Position numbers and translations under genes: made by a program. The notes under the pieces were generated by a model. It did no database searches. It was given only the letters and a program-made list of their open reading frames with translations, and had not been told where the DNA came from. DNA of 14,670 nucleotides, taken from Smittium mucronatum. Lineage: Eukaryota > Kickxellomycota > Harpellomycetes > Harpellales > Legeriomycetaceae. The stretch lies in the NCBI GenBank assembly GCA_001953115.1, contig LSSL01003376.1:1-14670 (forward strand), in the 5' to 3' direction. The number at the start of each line of letters is the position of its first letter. The stretch's first letter is position 1. Shown in pieces: positions 1-8,633 of the stretch.

Positions 1-13
1 CCCCCCCCCCCCC
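1..13 (+). repeat. C13 homopolymer at window start
   Basis: Thirteen C residues open the window, followed by more C-rich pyrimidine sequence, within the presumed PAF1 intron. A contig may have broken here, as poly-C is hard to sequence. Confidence 0.8.
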
Positions 14-81
14 GTTATCCCCATCCTCCGTTTTTGTTTACTAAAAGATTTTTTTTTTTTTTTAAAAAAAAAATATAATAG
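1..81 (+). other. 3' end of a PAF1 intron (partial)
   Basis: The window begins with C13, then a pyrimidine-rich stretch, a TACTAA branch-point-like motif at 39-44, a T15 run (49-63), an A10 run (64-73) and TAATAG with AG at 80-81. Branch motif to AG is about 36 nt, normal for a fungal intron. The downstream frame is open from base 66 with no nearby in-frame ATG, which fits an exon beginning at 82. The donor lies before the window, or less likely at the GT at 14-15. Confidence 0.55.
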
Positions 82-1276
82 ATCTTGATTCGAATGGCAA
101 TCAGGCGAAAAACAAACAAAGCGCCGAAAATGGCTTGGAGGATGTAGATATGTTTTTAGCCGGTATTACCCAAGCTCCTGGCCAACAGCAAGAAACGAAG
201 AATATGAATTCTGGGGATTCGGCGAACGCCCGGCCGCACCAGCATAATTTACCCTCTGTCCAAGCAACCGGATCTGGTGCACCCCCTCCCTTCAAAAAAG
301 CTAGTAACCAACACGAAAGCAACAACCGCACCACGGGTCTCTTCTTTTCAAAAAACGAACATTCCAATTCAGGTGTGATTAAACAACCTCTCAGCACGCT
401 GAACAAAACCAGCAGCCCAGATATCAAAATCGATTACAGCGACGATTCGGCCGGCCAAGCCAGCATGATTAATGCAATGATGGAATCAACCTTTAAACTA
501 ATGTACGATGAGCACGTTAAAAAGATCGCTCTTGAAAAGCTGGTGCACCCATCTGCCAACGACAATTCCATATCTAAAGTTAAAAAAGAACAAGTGCGGG
601 CGGTTGACATTATACCTGTTTTGCCGAACAAGGACGTGTGGGCTAACACGTACTCGCTGTTCAATTTCGATGAGTTGCCCAATTTGCCCTTTACAACAGA
701 TACCAATCAGACCACTGCTGGTTGTTACGATAGGGCCGCCATCATCCGGCCCAGAGAGCGAGCTCCTCCCAGCGATAATAAACCGTGGATTGAATACTTT
801 TTGCCCGAAACCCAAGATATCTACACCAACTTTATATCACCAAACAGTAAATTAACCCTTCTTATTTTATTTCAGTTATTATTAATTTTAAATTTTTTTT
901 TTTTTGCAGAATCCGAAGGCGATCTAAACTTCAAATTGGTTAAGGAGTATGACCTTGCCTCTTCGATGGACAATTCCCGACACGACCACTACCACTTTAT
1001 AATCAAAGATAATGATTCAGCTGGAAACTACTCCCAAACCGCATATTACACCCAAATCAAATCCCGATTTATCCTTAAAAAGCGAAAATTGGTAAAAAAA
1101 AAAAAAAAGTTGTATACTTTTTGAAAACATGTTGTTTACTTTTTTTTTAAACAAAAAATATTTAGAATAATCAGACGGCCGATCCCATGAGCGTGTCACA
1201 CATTTCGGTGCTCGAGCGAGACCCAACTGAATATGAAACTAAGCAGGCCAAATATAAATTGTCCAAACTGGGCTGA
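82..1276 (+). CDS. PAF1: Paf1, RNA polymerase II-associated elongation factor subunit (5' partial, spliced)
   Basis: Paf1 is a core subunit of the nuclear Paf1 complex (with Ctr9, Leo1, Cdc73, Rtf1), which rides on elongating RNA polymerase II and promotes H2B ubiquitination and H3K4/K36 methylation. Visible exons are 82-846, 910-1091 and 1166-1276. Seen in order: a Gln/Asn/Ser-rich segment with a PPP run, then family blocks VDIIPVLPNKDVWANTYSL (from 603), KPWIEYFLPE (780-809), LVKEYDL (936-956), HYHFIIKD (about 987-1010), YYTQIKSRFILKKRKL (1044-1091) and LERDPTEYE (1211-1237). These match the conserved middle and C-terminal part of Paf1 in the same order. The frame is open from base 66, and the first in-frame ATG (150) falls inside the protein. 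I therefore read the gene as continuing upstream, through an intron ending at 81, beyond the window. The N-terminal LPDIPF-type block is absent for that reason. The C-terminus stops soon after the last conserved block, without the long acidic tail of yeast and human Paf1. Identity is fairly sure; exon edges are inferred. Confidence 0.85.
847..909 (+). other. PAF1 intron, 63 nt, stopless and a multiple of three
   Basis: Donor GTAAAT at 847; acceptor TTTTGCAG ending at 909 behind a T13 run (893-905). Removing it joins a846 to aa910-911 as a Lys codon. It also brings the conserved Paf1 blocks KPWIEYFLPE and LVKEYDL to a sensible spacing. The intron has no in-frame stop, so read-through would insert 21 mostly hydrophobic residues that have no counterpart in the family. 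Confidence 0.75.
1092..1165 (+). other. PAF1 intron, 74 nt (alternative acceptor gives 83 nt)
   Basis: Donor GTAAAA at 1092 directly follows the Leu codon of the KKRKL motif (phase 0). Acceptor TTTAG ends at 1165 and re-enters in phase 0, giving a C-terminal exon with the conserved LERDPTEYE block. A second AG at 1173-1174 is also in phase and would drop three residues (NNQ). Retention would add VKKKKKLYTF and stop at 1122-1124, before the conserved block, so splicing is strongly implied. Confidence 0.8.
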
Positions 1277-1303
1277 TTTCTTTTATATATATTTTTTTAC
1301 ATT

Positions 1304-1309
1304 AATAAA
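1304..1309 (+). terminator. AATAAA polyadenylation signal for PAF1
   Basis: A canonical AATAAA lies 27 bases past the PAF1 stop (1274-1276) and 3 bases before the last base of the convergent VID30 stop codon. If cleavage falls the usual 10-30 nt downstream, the PAF1 mRNA ends inside the 3' coding end of VID30. The reverse strand here has only weaker A-rich elements (AATATATATAAAA-like, about 1280-1295) for VID30. Confidence 0.5.
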
Positions 1310-1312
1310 GTT

Positions 1313-4042
1313 TTAAAACCGCTTATCGATTAGAATCAAGCTTGTGTTGGGATCAAAGAATGTGTCGCTGCTTGTTCGAAGGCAAGTATCTGCCTGTCGG
1401 TATATCGTTTCAAGGGGAGAATATATAGTTTTCCCCTCAAATTCCAATATACATACATTTGCAGCTTCGGCTTCGTTGTCTCTGCGTAATTTCGAAAACA
1501 AGAAACTGGTTTCTGAATCTTTAGTTGGATTTTTGTTTCCCAGTATTGAAAAAATACATTCGAGCTTCTTTTCAATCCCAACCGAGTTTAGCAGCGGGTG
1601 TGAGTCTACGCCTCTGAAGGCATTAATGCGTGAAGTGTCAGAGTAGTATTCTGACAAAACACGCCCGTATTGCATCAATTCTTTAGCAGCCTGGCCAGGT
1701 GTCAAGGTGTTAGGTTCTGAAGGCTGGAAACTGCCAAACGGTTTCACATCGCCAAAGAGACTATCAAAGGTATCCGTGTACGTGTCAGCACCACTGCAAT
1801 TTAGCAATGAAGATATCTTAAACTCGCCCTCACTTTCTCGCTTAACATTACTAGAACGGGTTTCAGTCGAATTTTTATCTGCATCCATGGCATCGCTACA
1901 CTCAAATTCGGAATCTAAAAGCTCGCTGGTGGGCACAAGAGTGGAATTGGCAATGCGAGCTAATTCTAAAAAGTGCTGACACCGTAAACCAAAAATCAAA
2001 TATACTTTTGAATCCATAATCGAAGGATAATGATCTCTAATCAAACTTAGCGCTTTTACAATATTTCCATTTTTGACAAGCTGTACAATTTCTTTTCTTC
2101 TTGCAACCTTATCGCTTCTAATTTTAACGAGACTAGATATTTTTTTAGATTTTAAAAGTGTATCTTCTTTTTGTTCAATTTGGGAAGAGATCCCAATTGA
2201 ATTCTTCCAGAACGACTCTGCTGACAAGTTGTATCCATTATGGATAAGGTAAGAGAATACCAATTCGTTTAAAATGTCGGTTGTGGACAATTTTTCTGAT
2301 ATATCCGAGTTGTCACTCAATTCAGCCGTATGGTTGAACATAAAATCACTGCGCGGTGTGCTTGCAACTGGAGTTTGAGAATCGTCCTTCACAAAGTCAC
2401 TTTCTTTGGAGTTCTCAGCGTCGACCATTTCAACGTCTTGATCTTCTTCGTGCTTTAAAGAATGATCTGTTGGTTCGATATCAAAGCTAGAGTTCTTTAT
2501 ATCATGATTATTTTCAGTAGGGAGAATGGATAATTGAGAAATATCGGTACTCAAGACTGAACGCCACATAACCAATTCGGCCTCATGGATGTATGAGTCA
2601 ATATCAAAAGTAAAAGGGGTTTGTCCAAAATTGCAAACGACCTGTTCGCCAACGGTCCTCAATCCAACAGCTGGGTATAAAGATTTTGAGATGTCAAGGT
2701 TTGTAAAAGCAGTTCCGAGGAAAACTCCATTTTTTACAAAAAAGGCCTCATGAGTAATGAAATTTACACCGCAGCCGATGATATCACCAGTAGTGAATTT
2801 GGGGCCATATTTTTTGCCACTACCGCTACATTGGAAGCAGTTTCCATCGTCACCATGATAGCCCCATGAATCAGAGTCCCAACCCGGAAGACGGTCGAGG
2901 GACACTTTAGAAGTACAGAAACCGAGTCCTATATAGCCATTTTTGCCCTTACTATCGACTTTAATTTCATAGTAGAAAACACCGGTTGTTTGAGGCATGG
3001 GCCAATTAGAGCGTACCATACCGGAGTCCTTATCGTCATTTCCAGAACCAGTGTATTTCAGGGTTAAACGATCGTCTAAAACTTGTAAATTATGACTCGA
3101 GTCTGATTTGGCCATACAAGTGGGTAATCTTAAAGATAAGCGTAAATCAAAATTAGCCTCCATGAATTCAATGTAAAAACTAGCGGGAATAAGAATCGAA
3201 CGGGATAATAATGATTCGAAAGAGGATTTGACAGAATCCTTGCTAGAAGGCTGGGATTGGAACGAAGAGCTATTAGAATTGATCTCGTGAGCTTCTATGA
3301 ATCGTTTAATTACTGATAAATGACGAGTTCTGGAATGACCAAAAGAGGTATTAATCAAATATGAAGGCAAGAAGAGCATTTTTGAAATATCTACAGAAGC
3401 AGGAGGTTCGGAATCAGAGTATAGTCCGATATCCTCCTTACACAACGCGGCATATCTATCTTTGGATTTGTTGGGAGAATTTAAAACGAGAGGGATGCGA
3501 GTGGTAGAGGAAGGATAATTTTCGTGTTCTAAATATGAGAGAAGACTGCTCATAGAATCAGGAGGAAATTCAGTGTATTCGGTGTCAACAACGTTGGATA
3601 AGGGATCACCTACACTTCTACGACCAGTAGAGTTAGTAGAGGACTCGAAAACACGACCTCTTCTGGAAGTTAAGGAGGCCGAATCGCTCCTTGGAGTTCG
3701 CAAAGTTTGTGGAAATATTCTGGAGTAAGCAGAACCACCAACTCTGCCCCTGCGGGAACCTCTTATAGCAAGACGACTCCCAGGATTCATGCGATTGTGG
3801 TACAAAAAATCAATAGCCCCATCGGTAGCAAGCTCAGTCCATCTCTCAATATCAGAAAGAGAATTAAGGTTAACAAAACCAGAAGAACCCTCAGATTGAT
3901 TTTGTATACCGAGCTCGAGCTCAGCCAATGACTGTTCATTCAATCCACGGGGGTTGGATTGAGAATTCTCGTTTAGCAAAAAAGTGGTGAATTCGAGCTG
4001 GTCATTAGAGCCATTGGAATCAGAATCAAGATAATTCTCCAT
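1313..4042 (-). CDS. VID30: Vid30/Gid1 (RanBP9/RanBP10-like) scaffold of the GID/CTLH E3 ubiquitin ligase
   Basis: Vid30/Gid1 and its animal homologues RanBP9/10 hold together the cytosolic/nuclear GID (CTLH) ubiquitin ligase and recruit its substrate receptors. Counting from the ATG at 4042, the protein is 909 aa; yeast Vid30 is of similar length. Order of parts: Ser/Asn-rich N-terminus with two SRRGRV repeats (96-101, 126-131); a FLPSYLINTSF block; SPRY about 305-485, with hallmarks GYHGDDGNCF, TTGDIIGCGVN and VCNFGQTPF; an acidic Ser-rich linker about 525-585; LisH about 590-617 (ILNELVFSYLIHNGYNLSAE); CTLH about 644-697 (RRKEIVQLVKNGNIVKA); and CRA about 778-909 after a roughly 75-residue acidic/Ser insert, ending with IYRQADTCLRTSS. 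No intron interrupts the frame. The frame is open to 4141, but the extra 33 residues are hydrophobic and unlike the family. The ATG at 4042 has A at -3 and G at +4, so I start there. Confidence 0.95.
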   Translation of the reverse strand: MENYLDSDSNGSNDQLEFTTFLLNENSQSNPRGLNEQSLAELELGIQNQSEGSSGFVNLNSLSDIERWTELATDGAIDFLYHNRMNPGSRLAIRGSRRGRVGGSAYSRIFPQTLRTPRSDSASLTSRRGRVFESSTNSTGRRSVGDPLSNVVDTEYTEFPPDSMSSLLSYLEHENYPSSTTRIPLVLNSPNKSKDRYAALCKEDIGLYSDSEPPASVDISKMLFLPSYLINTSFGHSRTRHLSVIKRFIEAHEINSNSSSFQSQPSSKDSVKSSFESLLSRSILIPASFYIEFMEANFDLRLSLRLPTCMAKSDSSHNLQVLDDRLTLKYTGSGNDDKDSGMVRSNWPMPQTTGVFYYEIKVDSKGKNGYIGLGFCTSKVSLDRLPGWDSDSWGYHGDDGNCFQCSGSGKKYGPKFTTGDIIGCGVNFITHEAFFVKNGVFLGTAFTNLDISKSLYPAVGLRTVGEQVVCNFGQTPFTFDIDSYIHEAELVMWRSVLSTDISQLSILPTENNHDIKNSSFDIEPTDHSLKHEEDQDVEMVDAENSKESDFVKDDSQTPVASTPRSDFMFNHTAELSDNSDISEKLSTTDILNELVFSYLIHNGYNLSAESFWKNSIGISSQIEQKEDTLLKSKKISSLVKIRSDKVARRKEIVQLVKNGNIVKALSLIRDHYPSIMDSKVYLIFGLRCQHFLELARIANSTLVPTSELLDSEFECSDAMDADKNSTETRSSNVKRESEGEFKISSLLNCSGADTYTDTFDSLFGDVKPFGSFQPSEPNTLTPGQAAKELMQYGRVLSEYYSDTSRINAFRGVDSHPLLNSVGIEKKLECIFSILGNKNPTKDSETSFLFSKLRRDNEAEAANVCILEFEGKTIYSPLETIYRQADTCLRTSSDTFFDPNTSLILIDKRF

Positions 4043-4110
4043 ATTCCCGAAACAAAATACGAATATGCAGCGGGAATAAACACTTTCAAGTATAAAACCA
4101 AAAAAATAAG

Positions 4111-4329
4111 CTAATATACGACTGGAAAAATACAAAAGCAAAATAGTAAATTATTACAGTTATTACAGAAATTAAAGTTGAAGGCCAGAAGATTATGATA
4201 CAAATTCAATGCTATAAATCCTAATATCTGACGAAATGTATAGACATTTTGACTCTTACGTTTATGAATTAACCGAATAGACTGGCTGAGCAATTTGCCA
4301 GCCGATAAATGTCTGATAGTTTGCCGCAT
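4111..4329 (-). other. possible upstream ORF in the VID30 leader (72 codons unspliced)
   Basis: An ATG at 4329 (A at -3) opens a 72-codon frame beginning MRQTIRHLSAGKLLSQ, different from the VID30 frame. If the candidate 138-nt leader intron is removed, the frame instead stops shortly after the junction, giving a peptide of about 27 residues. The start is basic and Ser-rich, somewhat like a mitochondrial presequence. The rest is low-complexity and matches nothing I recognise. It may be a regulatory uORF or chance. Confidence 0.2.
4122..4259 (-). other. candidate 5'UTR intron of VID30
   Basis: On the minus strand there is a strong donor GTAAGA at 4259. A good 3' splice site, TTTACTATT followed by a T-rich tract and TTTTTCCAG, ends at 4122. 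This gives a 138-nt intron about 80 nt upstream of the VID30 ATG at 4042. Both sites are read from consensus only. No RNA evidence is available. Confidence 0.4.
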
Positions 4330-4364
4330 TTTCGTAATTATGCGCAAATAAATTCCTCCTGACC

Positions 4365-4392
4365 ATATATATTTCCTTTAATTGGTTATTGG
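4365..4392 (-). promoter_or_regulatory. TATA-like run and two CCAAT boxes, VID30 promoter
   Basis: Reading toward VID30 on the minus strand: CCAAT at 4392-4388, CCAAT at 4385-4381, then an ATATATAT run at about 4372-4365. This order and spacing fit a Pol II core promoter starting transcription near 4330-4340. That leaves a leader of about 290-300 nt (about 155 nt if the candidate intron is spliced). CCAAT is the site of the Hap2/3/5 (NF-Y) factor. Assignment is by motif and position only. Confidence 0.4.
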
Positions 4393-4421
4393 GTACCTCC
4401 CTATTACATATACACACCTGA

Positions 4422-4473
4422 CCAATGGAAAATCTATAAACAGAACTTAATTAATAGTATATGTTTCCATTGG
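4422..4473. promoter_or_regulatory. perfect 10-bp inverted repeat carrying two opposed CCAAT boxes
   Basis: CCAATGGAAA (4422-4431) and TTTCCATTGG (4464-4473) are exact reverse complements separated by 32 bp. Each arm carries a CCAAT box facing inward. It sits about 380-430 bp upstream of the VID30 ATG. Further CCAAT boxes on the + strand occur at 4545-4549 and 4696-4700. It could be a paired NF-Y site or a chance palindrome. Confidence 0.4.
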
Positions 4474-4479
4474 CCTTTT

Positions 4480-6060
4480 AAAAGCGGTGGTAACTTGCTA
4501 ATCAGTTAAATGGCCTCCATTCGCCAGTATACATCACTTCACATCCAATAAAGACCACCTAAAGAATCTTCTATCACTGAAAACTGGCTTTATTAACCAT
4601 TAATAACTCTCTCAAGGCCTATAGTGCGATAATTAGCTCATTTTTTCGCTTATTCTTCCAAAACCTGCAGGGCAAAAGCGGCACTCATCTTTGGGCCAAT
4701 ATGAACACCTACTTATTAACTCACATTAGTAACTGTGATAATTTATTCACCATCGAATAGAAAATGTTAAATTATACTAAATATCACTAAAAATAAATTC
4801 GAGTCTGGAAAAGGCAAATAAACACTTTTAATTGACCTATCCGCATTGGCTTTCAAATTGAAAATTGCGGATTGTACAAAATAATATCCGTTTTTTTTAT
4901 AGCTTTGGGTGGGATGAATTAACGGCAAGTTTACTTTTATATATACACCATTGGGTAAAACCATTTGGTGTCAATTACAGACCAAATAGTTTATAAACCA
5001 AAGTTCTTTTTATTTAGGTGAATATTTATATTAAAGAGTGGTATTAATATCATAGTTTATATTAATGGTTGTAGCTAAAAAAAAGCGCAGCAAATTACTG
5101 ATATTATCATCCCCTCCCTATTATTAATTCGATTCAAATTTCCCAATCAAAAAAACAATTCCATTTAGCAACTAAAATTATCCATTCCACCAATATGTCT
5201 CTCCCAGGAAATGCTCCGCATTATCACTGACTGAGGCTATAGATTGTTTGAGCACTGGGATATTTTTTTTATTTAATTATATATTGTATCATTGTCATAC
5301 ACGATAACTTTATTAGAATCCTCACTAAAAATAAAACAACATCGTTTGTTAAAAAGTAAACTATTTGGTCGGATAGCATGCTGCTAACCTTAGAGAATTG
5401 AACAGGTTTTTAGCCAACATTCAGTACTATCTACTGGTGTTATTGTCGGTATAGTCAATCTCTGGTAGCTATAAATAATTATTAATTAAAACGTTATAAT
5501 AGTACATGTACTTTTTTCTAGCAATCTATTTATGAGATATTTTACTTGATATGATTTATTGATTTATTACTCATTAGGAAAACAGCTAAAATTCGACCCA
5601 ATCCATATATAGCTAAATGTTATTGGGCGATGTATTTTTGCCTATAAAAAAAAAGAAGGGATAACATATTTTCTCTACTTCTGAGGAATAAAGCATCAGG
5701 ATTTCCTTTTTATCAATAAATAAGCCCTTAGATATCCCAATATTCATATACCGAAATCCTGTTTACTGTTGGAAATACCAACAACCTTCATAACAAACCG
5801 CATTTTTTCTAAATCAAACTCAAATAACAAATTTTCAAATTCGATAAAAAAAAATCTTACAGTGATTGAAAACTTTAAAGCTTAGAAACCCCAGAGATAA
5901 TTATTTTGATTTATCATTATTTTGATTTTTTAAAAAAAAAATCTTCCATTTGCTATATAATTTAACTTCATCTAGGCAACCTTCGCGTTTGCTTAAATTA
6001 ATAAAACTTTTTTCGTCTTAATACTGGCATATATCCTAATTCCTATCGCCAAAGTCTCAT
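4480..6060. other. intergenic, intermediate GC, no supported gene
   Basis: Hand counts of sample lines give about 30-42% GC here, well above the DNA that follows. No ORF longer than 65 codons is present and none resembles a known family. Short ATG starts with good context (for example 4510, 13 codons) stop at once and show no convincing splice continuation. Small AT-rich hairpins occur, for example ATTTGGT/ACCAAAT (4963-4969 / 4981-4987) and ATTAATAT/ATATTAAT (5043-5050 / 5059-5066). Confidence 0.6.
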
Positions 6061-7046
6061 AATATATTTTAAAAATGAAAACTAATTTTATTTTTCTCCA
6101 ACCTTTTTTAGTAAAAAGTATTTATAAAAAACAACTTGATATAAAATATCATTTATTACATTCAAAATATTGAATCATCATAATCTATTGTTCAAAGAAT
6201 CGCTATATACAAATTTTTTGATCACCCCTTTGAATTTATTAATTTGAGTTATTTATCTCGATATTTATACCTATTCCAGACCAATGTCAAAACAGAAATC
6301 CTTATTCTTATTTTGAAAAATTGTACTGCTGTAAATTTGATTACTTTTATTGATCTTTTATTTCTTCTAAGACTGTAAAAAATAACAATATTTTTAGAGT
6401 TAGAAAATCGATAATTGCTTCCATTATGAATAAGTATAGATATTATTATAAGCCTAAAAAACTACTATTCCACAATGGTTTTTTTAGGGAAAAAAGTTTT
6501 AAAATTCACACAATAATATATAAATTGGACATTATCCGAAAACATTTTTTTTTGTTTTTTGTTACTATCGTCAAAAATATAATTAAGTTTGGTTATGATG
6601 AATCAATTATTATATTTCACATATGTACTTATTCCAAACTGTTTCTGCAAAAAATATGTATTTTATAAAGTATTTAAATGCTCACTCACCCTCTATTAAA
6701 CGAATAAAGACTTGATTTTTTTAATATAAACGTTTCATTTTAAAAGATACAACCAAAAACCAGAATCATATGTACATATACATATACAATACTATATTAA
6801 AGGTTACTATCAACCAATTGGAAAAGAAAATGCAATAAAGAAAATATCTTGATTCTGAATTCAGTTTCAAACTACTAAAACCCCACATGATTGCGTTATA
6901 AAATAGATTTTGATTTATGTCTGAGTGAATTTTTTTTTGAATATTTTTAAATAAAATTTCTGCATTTTTTAAAACAAAAATATATTATATTCTAATTTTT
7001 AAAGATCTGATTTATTATTATCTATCTTTTTATAAAGAAGTTTTAA

Positions 7047-7057
7047 CCCCCCCCCCC
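7047..7057 (+). repeat. C11 homopolymer in AT desert
   Basis: Eleven C residues in DNA of about 12-15% GC. Immediately downstream, CCTCC (7056-7060) and GGAGG (7078-7082) flank an AAAATA/TATTTT inner pair, so a hairpin can form next to the run. Confidence 0.85.
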
Positions 7058-8372
7058 TCCTCTAAAATACTATTTTTGGAGGTCAGATAATTCTAAGTCA
7101 TTTAAACTATATATATTTTTTACTTTTATAGATAAAATAAATAAGTTATTAAAAATAAGTAAATTTTGTACAGGATTTTTTTTTTCTTTTGGTATTTTAC
7201 TTTTATTTAAATATAATTACCTCTAAAAAGGTTTCAAAATTATATCTTGAAAAACAAAAACACCATTTTTATCATTTTCTAATTTTAAACTATAATAGTT
7301 ATAGAATCACCCTTAAATTAATATCAATAATAAATTCGTTGTTTTTTATTTCTTTAACGAAATTTTTTATTTCTTTTTTCTATTTAAAGGTGAAAAATGT
7401 TCATCTGGAATTATATTTAAGCGAAAGAATTTTTATCAAGTTAAGTTTTTAATATCATTTTATAAAAATTAATTATTTTTTATTATATACTTTTTTATCC
7501 GTATAAAAAAATATATACAACCAAATAATAATCTAAATCAAAAAATACTAAGCTAATAATAATAATTTTTGTAGAAATGAGGCTCTGTAAAATTAAAATT
7601 CCATTTTCCCTTATTAATATATTTTTCTGGTACAAATTCTGTAACTAATAAATAAAGCTTCATTTATAAATTGTAAAAATAAAATAATTTCCATAATTTA
7701 AAAAAAAATTGAAATACCTACCAATATTTTAATTAATAAAGGTATGGAGCGAATTATTTTTCATTTAAATTAAAAATTAAAAATCAATTAAAGCGATAAA
7801 TAAAGTCAATTAAATTATTGTTATAGAAACTAAATTTATTTTTTAAAGGATAAAATATATTTTTGCTCTTATCACTGATCCTTGTTTCAAAAATATTATA
7901 AGTGATTCTTATATATTCAATTGATTTTTAGCAGTTTAAAAAAGCTTTAATATTAGAAATAAACATTTTTATTTTTCTGGGGACCTCAGATTAGATTTTT
8001 TCGTATCTTTTTTTTAAAAAAATTATAGAATTTAAAATTTAAAATATGATGTATTTTAGATAATAACAATCCTTAAACTATATAATTCAAAAATTTTAGA
8101 AAATTATTTTTTTTACTAACTTTAAAAAACGACTAAGCATAGTAATTATTTTAATACTGCTTACATGGTCGGGTTTTCTAGAATATTTAAATTAATTTTT
8201 TGAAACCATGTAAAGCGATAACTTTTAGATTTTAGATTTCTATATAATTAAGAGGGTTTTTTGTATTGATTATTAAGCTATAATATTAATTTTAGGGTGC
8301 CAAAACATTTACATTGGTGTATTAAATATTCATATATATTCTAATTATGTGTTTAATGTTTCAAAAATAATT

Positions 8373-8392
8373 TTTATTTATTTATTTATTTA
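8373..8392 (+). repeat. TTTA tetranucleotide microsatellite
   Basis: About five tandem TTTA units, breaking down at a TTAC variant. Typical simple repeat in very AT-rich DNA. Confidence 0.6.
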
Positions 8393-8620
8393 CTTATTAC
8401 GTGAAATTATTGTATGTGTATAAATTAATAGTGCCATTTAGTGATAAAATTTTGTTTTTTTTTTAATAATTTAATATATATATATTACAGCTCAAAAGTT
8501 AAAATATTAGTTCAAAGTTTTATTTTCTGTTGTATATATTCTTAATAATTTTTTAATTTTTTAATGGATATTTTAATTTCATGACTATACCTATTTTTAA
8601 TTTAGTACTTTTTTTCACAT

Positions 8621-8633
8621 CCCCCCCACCCCC
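8621..8633 (+). repeat. C7-A-C5 tract in AT desert
   Basis: Twelve of thirteen bases are C, flanked by T-rich DNA. It lies about 90 bp before a relatively G-rich stretch (8790-9030). Confidence 0.85.

Noticed and set aside
135..1124. Single-exon 329-residue reading of PAF1 starting at TTG 135
   Set aside because: The start is not an ATG. The frame includes a hydrophobic intron (847-909) and ends in poly-Lys intron sequence. Splicing restores the conserved C-terminal block downstream.
101..1226. Antisense and overlapping frames within PAF1 (101-427, 434-706, 498-815, 508-855, 1017-1226)
   Set aside because: These are shadows of the PAF1 exons in other frames; none has recognisable motifs.
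1336..3931. Frames inside VID30 (1336-1581, 1344-1646, 1707-1979, 3707-3931)
   Set aside because: They overlap the strongly supported VID30 domains and show no family features of their own.
4043..4141. 33-residue N-terminal extension of VID30 from an ATG at 4141
   Set aside because: The extension is hydrophobic and Phe/Cys-rich, overlaps the predicted acceptor region, and does not fit a soluble scaffold. The ATG at 4042 has better context and leads into the usual Ser/Asn-rich start.
4767..4964. 65-codon minus-strand ATG frame
   Set aside because: Composition is balanced enough to look at twice. However, the start has C at -3, no homology is recognisable, and no splice continuation is clear, so chance is likely.
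6426..6668. 80-codon ATG frame in the AT desert
   Set aside because: Lys/Ile/Tyr/Phe-rich composition as expected from random AT sequence, with no domain or conserved motif.
6768..6779. Perfect 12-bp palindrome ATATGTACATAT
   Set aside because: Too short and AT-rich to be distinguished from chance in this composition.
7189..7452. 87-codon frame
   Set aside because: Opens at TTG with no upstream ATG, and its residue make-up is low-complexity.
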